This document shows, piece by piece, positions 21,760 through 25,397 of a stretch of 25,397 bases of DNA. Location: assembly GCA_944376955.1 (NCBI GenBank), contig CALWEB010000031.1, positions 1-25,397 of the forward strand, written 5' to 3'. The position numbers were made by a program, and so were the translations under genes. The notes below the pieces were generated by a model. That model was not told where the DNA came from. It saw only the letters and a program-made list of their open reading frames with translations, and searched no databases. This stretch comes from an uncultured Agathobaculum sp. (GTDB lineage: Bacteria; Bacillota; Clostridia; Oscillospirales; Butyricicoccaceae). The stretch's first letter is position 1. Each line of letters opens with the position of its first letter.

Positions 21760-24327
21760 ATGAGTCAAGAATACGAACAGCAAAAAATATTGCAGGTCGA
21801 TCTCGAAAAAGAGATGAAAAAGAGCTACATCGACTATGCAATGAGTGTCATTGTCGGCCGCGCGCTGCCCGATGTGCGCGACGGCCTCAAGCCTGTACAC
21901 CGCCGCATCCTGTATGCCATGTACGAGGACGGACTGACCTCGGATAAGCCCTACCGTAAGTCTGCGACAACCGTCGGTAATGTGCTCGGCCGGTACCATC
22001 CGCACGGCGACGGATCGGTATATGATGCCCTGGTGCGCATGGCGCAGCCTTTTTCACTGCACTATCCGCTGATCGACGGCCACGGTAACTTCGGTTCGGT
22101 GGACGGCGACCCCCCGGCGGCTTACCGTTATACCGAAGCCCGCATGGCCAAGATTTCCAACTACATGCTGGCCGATATCAAGAAAAATACGGTCGATTTC
22201 GGCCCCAACTTCGATGAGGAGTTGAAAGAGCCGGTTGTGCTGCCTTCCCGCTTCCCCAACCTGCTGGTGAACGGCTCGTCGGGTATTGCGGTCGGCATGG
22301 CAACCAACATCCCGCCGCACAATCTGACCGAGGTCATCGACGGCATTTGCTATGTGATCGACCATCCGGAAGCCGAGATGGATGAGATCTGCCAGTTCAT
22401 CAAGGGGCCGGACTTCCCGACCGGCGGCGTTATCATGGGACGCAGCGGCATCCGTGCCGCGTATGCAACCGGCCGCGGCAAGATCAAGGTGCGTGCCAAA
22501 ACCGAAATCGTCGATCTGCCGAACGGCAAAAGCCAAATCCTGATCACTGAAATCCCTTACATGGTCAATAAGGCGCGTCTGGTCGAGGCGATGGCGAACC
22601 TCGTCAAGGATAAGCGCGTAGACGGCATCACTAACATTCAGGACCATTCCTCGCGCGAAGGAATGCAGATCGTGGTGGATATCCGCCGCGATGCCAACGC
22701 GCAGGTGATTCTAAACCAGCTGTTCACCTACACCCAGCTGGAAGACACCATTTCGATGATCCACATTGCGCTCGTACCGTCGGGCGCGTCGGGCAAATTA
22801 CAGCCGCGTGTGCTGACGCTGCGTCAGATCATCGACCAGTATGTTTCTTTCCAGAAGGATGTTGTTGAGCGCCGTACGCGCTTTGACCTGAAAAAGGCGC
22901 AGGATCGCGCGCACATCCTTGAGGGTTTGAAGGTCGCTACCGACAATATCGACCGCATCATCGCCATCATCCGCGCCTCCAAAAACGAGGCGGAAGCCAA
23001 GGTCAATTTGATGGTCGAGCCATTCTGGATTGACCAGATTGCGCTGCTCGGCATCGTGGATGGATCGGAGCATTTCGAGTTCCATCTTGATGAGCCGCAG
23101 GCGCAGGCGATTGTCGATATGCGTCTGGGCCGTCTGTCCGGTCTGGAGCAGGAAAAGATTAACGACGAATATAACGAACTCGAAGGCAAAATCGCAAGCT
23201 TTGAGGACATTTTGTCGTGTGATGCGAATATCCTTGCGGTTGTCAAAGCCGAGCTGCAGGAGATTAAGCAGAAATACGGCGATGAACGCCACACCGAAAT
23301 TGCGAATGTTGCGGACGAGATCGACATCGAGGATTTGATCGAGGAACAGCAGTGCGCTTACACACTGACGCACTTTGGATATATCAAACGCCAGCCGACC
23401 TCGGTTTACCGTGCGCAGCGGCGCGGCGGTCGCGGTATTTCCGCGATGAGCACGCGCGAAGAGGACTTTGCCAAGGATATCTTCACCGCTTCCACGCATG
23501 ATACCATCCTGTTCTTCTCCAACCGCGGCAAGGTGTATAAGCTCAAGGGTTATCAAATTCCGGAAACCGGCCGTTCGGCTAAGGGCATGAACATTGTTAA
23601 CCTCTTGGAACTGGAAAGCGACGAGAAGATCACCGCAATGTTTGCCATCAAGGAGTTTGCAGACGACAAATTCCTGTTTTTCGTCACCCGTCAGGGCGTT
23701 GCCAAGCGCGTGGTGCTGTCCGATTTGCAGAATATCCGCCGCGCAGGCCTGCGCGCGCTCAACCTCAATGAGGACGACGCGCTGGTTGACGTGCGCCTGA
23801 CCGATGGCGAGCAGAACATCCTGATTGCAACACACGAAGGCCGCGCAATCTGCTTCGACGAAAATGAGGTGCGCGCAATGGGCCGCACCGCGACCGGTGT
23901 ACGCGGTATCCGTCTGAGCGAAGGCGACTTTGTTGTGGGCGCGGCGCGGGCGCGCAAGGGCGCTTATGTGCTGTCGATCACGGAAAATGGCTACGGCAAG
24001 CGCACGCCTGTCGAGGAGTTTACCATCCACCACCGTGGTGGCGGCGGCATGATGCTGCACAACCTGACCGCCAAGACCGGTCTGGTGGCTGGTATCGCGG
24101 TTGTGGACAGCGATAATGACGTAATGATCATCACGGACGACGGCGTTATCATCCGCACGGGCTGCGAGGAGATCCGCGAATGCGGCAGAGGCAGCCAAGG
24201 CGTTATCGTGATGCGCACAAGCGAAAACGTCAAGGTTATTTCGATTGCCCGCACGGATAAGCAGGAAGAAGAAGAGACCGCTGAGGACAGCGAATCGACC
24301 GAATCCGTAGAGACCACCGAAGAATAA
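21760..24327 (+). CDS. gyrA: DNA gyrase subunit A
   Basis: An 855-residue breakage-reunion subunit. The winged-helix domain has RALPDVRDGLKPVHRR and the catalytic Tyr124 in AYRYTEARM. The GyrA box QRRGGRG at 553-559 marks it as gyrase rather than topoisomerase IV, and the C-terminal beta-pinwheel follows. In the quinolone region the sequence is HPHGDGSVYDALV, so the position equal to E. coli Ser83 is Gly85, while Asp89 (E. coli Asp87) is kept. The C-terminal tail is acidic (Glu/Thr/Ser). Start ATG 21760 has GGAGG 8 bases upstream. A strong terminator follows. Confidence 0.98.
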   Translation: MSQEYEQQKILQVDLEKEMKKSYIDYAMSVIVGRALPDVRDGLKPVHRRILYAMYEDGLTSDKPYRKSATTVGNVLGRYHPHGDGSVYDALVRMAQPFSLHYPLIDGHGNFGSVDGDPPAAYRYTEARMAKISNYMLADIKKNTVDFGPNFDEELKEPVVLPSRFPNLLVNGSSGIAVGMATNIPPHNLTEVIDGICYVIDHPEAEMDEICQFIKGPDFPTGGVIMGRSGIRAAYATGRGKIKVRAKTEIVDLPNGKSQILITEIPYMVNKARLVEAMANLVKDKRVDGITNIQDHSSREGMQIVVDIRRDANAQVILNQLFTYTQLEDTISMIHIALVPSGASGKLQPRVLTLRQIIDQYVSFQKDVVERRTRFDLKKAQDRAHILEGLKVATDNIDRIIAIIRASKNEAEAKVNLMVEPFWIDQIALLGIVDGSEHFEFHLDEPQAQAIVDMRLGRLSGLEQEKINDEYNELEGKIASFEDILSCDANILAVVKAELQEIKQKYGDERHTEIANVADEIDIEDLIEEQQCAYTLTHFGYIKRQPTSVYRAQRRGGRGISAMSTREEDFAKDIFTASTHDTILFFSNRGKVYKLKGYQIPETGRSAKGMNIVNLLELESDEKITAMFAIKEFADDKFLFFVTRQGVAKRVVLSDLQNIRRAGLRALNLNEDDALVDVRLTDGEQNILIATHEGRAICFDENEVRAMGRTATGVRGIRLSEGDFVVGAARARKGAYVLSITENGYGKRTPVEEFTIHHRGGGGMMLHNLTAKTGLVAGIAVVDSDNDVMIITDDGVIIRTGCEEIRECGRGSQGVIVMRTSENVKVISIARTDKQEEEETAEDSESTESVETTEE

Positions 24328-24332
24328 GTAAA

Positions 24333-24361
24333 AAGGACGCACGCAAGTGCGTCCTTCTTTT
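24333..24361 (+). terminator. gyrA terminator
   Basis: Arms AAGGACGCAC (24333-24342) and GTGCGTCCTT (24347-24356) form a perfect 10-bp stem around GCAA, followed by CTTTTTTG. Confidence 0.95.
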
Positions 24362-24384
24362 TGTCCGTGCGTAGCGCTTGGAAC

Positions 24385-24405
24385 TTTCCACAAAGCTGTG
24401 GAAAA
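24385..24405. promoter_or_regulatory. Palindrome of two DnaA-box-like sequences before a promoter
   Basis: TTTCCACA (24385-24392) and TGTGGAAA (24397-24404) are perfect inverted copies 4 bases apart. The minus-strand 9-mer TTTTCCACA (24405-24397) differs from the DnaA box at one position. It ends 5 bases before the -35 of the following operon. Confidence 0.5.
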
Positions 24406-24410
24406 ATTTA

Positions 24411-24439
24411 TTGACAGCCTATGTTTTGTGTGATATATT
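24411..24439 (+). promoter_or_regulatory. Promoter of the membrane protein-XRE operon
   Basis: Perfect TTGACA (24411-24416) and TATATT (24434-24439) with a 17-base spacer. The -10 lies inside a large palindrome, so a repressor bound there would block it. Confidence 0.85.
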
Positions 24440-24467
24440 TATCACACAAAGAGATAAATATATCACA
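24425..24467. promoter_or_regulatory. Nested palindromic operator overlapping the -10
   Basis: TTTGTGTGATA (24425-24435) and TATCACACAAA (24440-24450) are perfect 11-base arms around TATT. In addition TGTGATATATTTATC (24429-24443) is repeated in inverted form as GATAAATATATCACA (24453-24467). Thus there are two operator-like cores, GATATATTTATC and GATAAATATATC, one on the promoter and one just downstream. The XRE protein encoded in the same operon is the natural candidate repressor. Confidence 0.7.
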
Positions 24468-24484
24468 TGTGGGAGGGATTGACT

Positions 24485-24868
24485 ATGACATTAACCCGTG
24501 CAAAACTGCTCCATGCCGGCGCATGGGGCGTGCTGGTTGTCCTGTGGGTGTTCGCCAAAAACTTCGGCCCGATCAAAGTACAGCCGTGGCAGGGCATTTT
24601 GATTGCACTGTGCATGGTGCTGCTGGTCGGTGTGGTACTGCTGGAAATCGGGGTTGGCGTAGAAAAGCCAGACGAGCGCGCGCACGCCAACGGATATAAG
24701 GCTAATTCCCTGCTGTTTAACATACTTGACTTTGCACTTTTGCTGTATATCGCCTTCGGGGATGAAATGCCGCTTACCATCCCCTATGAATATGTGCTTC
24801 TGCTGATGGCGGTAATCAATGTCTTTCAGGATGTGGCGTTCCTGTATTATGAACGTCGCTCGGCATGA
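24485..24868 (+). CDS. Small four-helix membrane protein, unknown function
   Basis: A 127-residue hydrophobic protein. Four likely membrane helices lie at about 8-26, 37-57, 77-93 and 101-119, with a hydrophilic loop VEKPDERAHANGYKAN between helices 2 and 3. ATG 24485 is chosen because GGGAGGG lies about 8 bases upstream; an ATG at 24467 is in the operator and lacks a ribosome-binding site. The stop overlaps the XRE gene start by 4 bases. Pairs of a small membrane protein and an XRE regulator of this size are common in Firmicutes, but I do not recognise a specific family. The regulator probably controls its own operon. Confidence 0.82.
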   Translation: MTLTRAKLLHAGAWGVLVVLWVFAKNFGPIKVQPWQGILIALCMVLLVGVVLLEIGVGVEKPDERAHANGYKANSLLFNILDFALLLYIAFGDEMPLTIPYEYVLLLMAVINVFQDVAFLYYERRSA

Positions 24869-25074
24869 CCGCTATGCTGAAAACACGCATCAAAGAACTG
24901 CGCGCGGCGCGCGGCATGGATCAGGCACAGCTGGCCGAACTCGTTGGTGTGCGGCGCGAGACCATCGGCAGGCTGGAAAATGGACAATATAACCCATCCC
25001 TTAAGCTGGCAATGGATATTGCCAAGGTGTTCGGACTGCAAGTGGAAGAAATCTTCCTTTTCACGGAGAAATAA
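24865..25074 (+). CDS. XRE-family (Cro/CI-type) small transcriptional regulator
   Basis: A 69-residue protein that is almost only a helix-turn-helix: KTRIKELRAARGMDQAQLAE, then LVGVRRETIGRLENGQYNPSL and an AMDIAKVFGLQVEEIFLF end, typical of the YozG-like compact XRE group. The start at 24865 overlaps the membrane gene stop as ATGA; a second ATG at 24874 would remove only three residues and fits the family start equally well. There is no strong ribosome-binding site, so translation is probably coupled. The palindromes at 24425-24467 are the likely target, inferred from position. Confidence 0.92.
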   Translation: MTAMLKTRIKELRAARGMDQAQLAELVGVRRETIGRLENGQYNPSLKLAMDIAKVFGLQVEEIFLFTEK

Positions 25075-25102
25075 GCGTCAATATAAGCAGATCAGAGAAA
25101 AG

Positions 25103-25137
25103 AAAAGACCGTTTCCGGATGGAAAACGGTCTTTTTT
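25103..25137. terminator. Bidirectional terminator between the XRE gene and rpsR
   Basis: GACCGT (25107-25112) and ACGGTC (25126-25131), plus TTCC/GGAA inside with one bulged A, form the stem. TTTTTT follows on the plus strand and TTTTCTTTTC follows on the minus strand, serving both convergent genes. Confidence 0.85.
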
Positions 25138-25164
25138 GTATCCTTTTATGAAAAAAACAGTAAA

Positions 25165-25397
25165 TTACTCTGCGGTATAGGGCAGCAGAGCAATATGACG
25201 GGCGCGCTTGATCGCCTCAGTCAGCTGGCGCTGATGATGCGCGCAGGTACCGGTCATACGGCGGGGCAGGATCTTGCCACGCTCAGACATATACTTGCGG
25301 AGCTTGCCAGCATCCTTGTAATCAACGTGCTCGACTTTATCAACACAGAAAGCGCAAACCTTGCGGCGGCGACGGCCGCGCTGCGGGCGCTCTGCAC
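25165..25397 (-). CDS. rpsR: 30S ribosomal protein S18, N-terminus outside window
   Basis: The minus-strand frame ends at TAA 25167-25165 and is open to the window edge, giving 77 codons (76 residues plus stop). It contains RRRRKVCAFCVDKVEHVDYKD, KILPRRMTGTCAHHQRQLTEAIKRARHIALLPY, the core of S18. The CAFC pair and the later TCAHH suggest the zinc-binding (C+) form of S18. Only the first few residues are missing. It is usually last in rpsF-ssb-rpsR, so ssb is expected just outside the window. It is transcribed toward the origin, that is, head-on to the rightward fork. Confidence 0.95.
   Translation of the reverse strand, partial: AERPQRGRRRRKVCAFCVDKVEHVDYKDAGKLRKYMSERGKILPRRMTGTCAHHQRQLTEAIKRARHIALLPYTAE

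Noticed and set aside
1..25397. CRISPR array, rRNA genes, complete insertion sequence
   Set aside because: I saw no regularly spaced repeats, rRNA signatures or paired terminal repeats around a transposase in the window.

Overview
This is a replication-origin region from a moderately GC-rich member of the Firmicutes, most likely class Clostridia and plausibly Oscillospirales (Butyricicoccus/Agathobaculum-like). The genus is inference; the class rests on gene order and protein style. The core follows the classic Bacillus/Clostridium origin order. On the minus strand, running left from the origin, are rpmH, rnpA, yidD, yidC, jag, mnmE, mnmG, rsmG, noc, parA (soj), parB (spo0J), a membrane coiled-coil gene, serS and a thioesterase. 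On the plus strand, running right, are dnaA, dnaN, yaaA (S4), recF, remB-like DUF370, gyrB and gyrA. Genes on both sides point away from dnaA, so most are co-directional with the replication forks.

Layout. Positions 1-1640 hold four small minus-strand genes of phage or mobile-element type: an XF1762-like protein cut by the window edge, a small zinc-ribbon-like protein, an IS30-type HTH protein and an unrecognised 269-aa protein. A tRNA-Leu(UAG) with a near-perfect promoter follows at 1780-1911, then an AlkA-type glycosylase. From 2614 to 15011 the conserved left arm runs leftward. Two exact parS sites lie between noc and parA. The origin signals are split in two. One part is the rpmH-dnaA gap (15012-15329), with divergent promoters and DnaA boxes. 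The other is the dnaA-dnaN gap (16611-16838), with a box cluster, two tandem degenerate boxes, a DnaA-trio-like CTA repeat and AT-rich DNA. The right arm ends at the gyrA terminator (24333-24361). An autoregulated-looking operon follows (small membrane protein plus XRE regulator), then the 3' part of rpsR on the minus strand.

How the genes work together. DnaA opens the origin, DnaN clamps the polymerase, RecF loads RecA at gaps, and GyrA/GyrB control supercoiling. ParA, ParB and parS segregate the origin. Noc, a ParB paralogue, probably couples the nucleoid to division. MnmE/MnmG modify wobble uridines of tRNAs, RsmG methylates 16S rRNA, RnpA is the RNase P protein, and YidC, YidD and Jag serve membrane-protein insertion and envelope control.

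Most of the window is ordinary, conserved chromosome. The points most worth checking are these: full Noc-type specificity residues in the second ParB paralogue; the DnaA-trio layout; an RNA-like leader with a possible attenuator before remB/gyrB; a nested palindromic operator before the XRE operon; unusual residues at both classical quinolone positions (GyrA Gly85, GyrB Trp461); a hairpin-filled 285-bp gap between rpmH and rnpA; and the accessory genes at the left edge. I found no CRISPR array, rRNA gene or complete insertion sequence.
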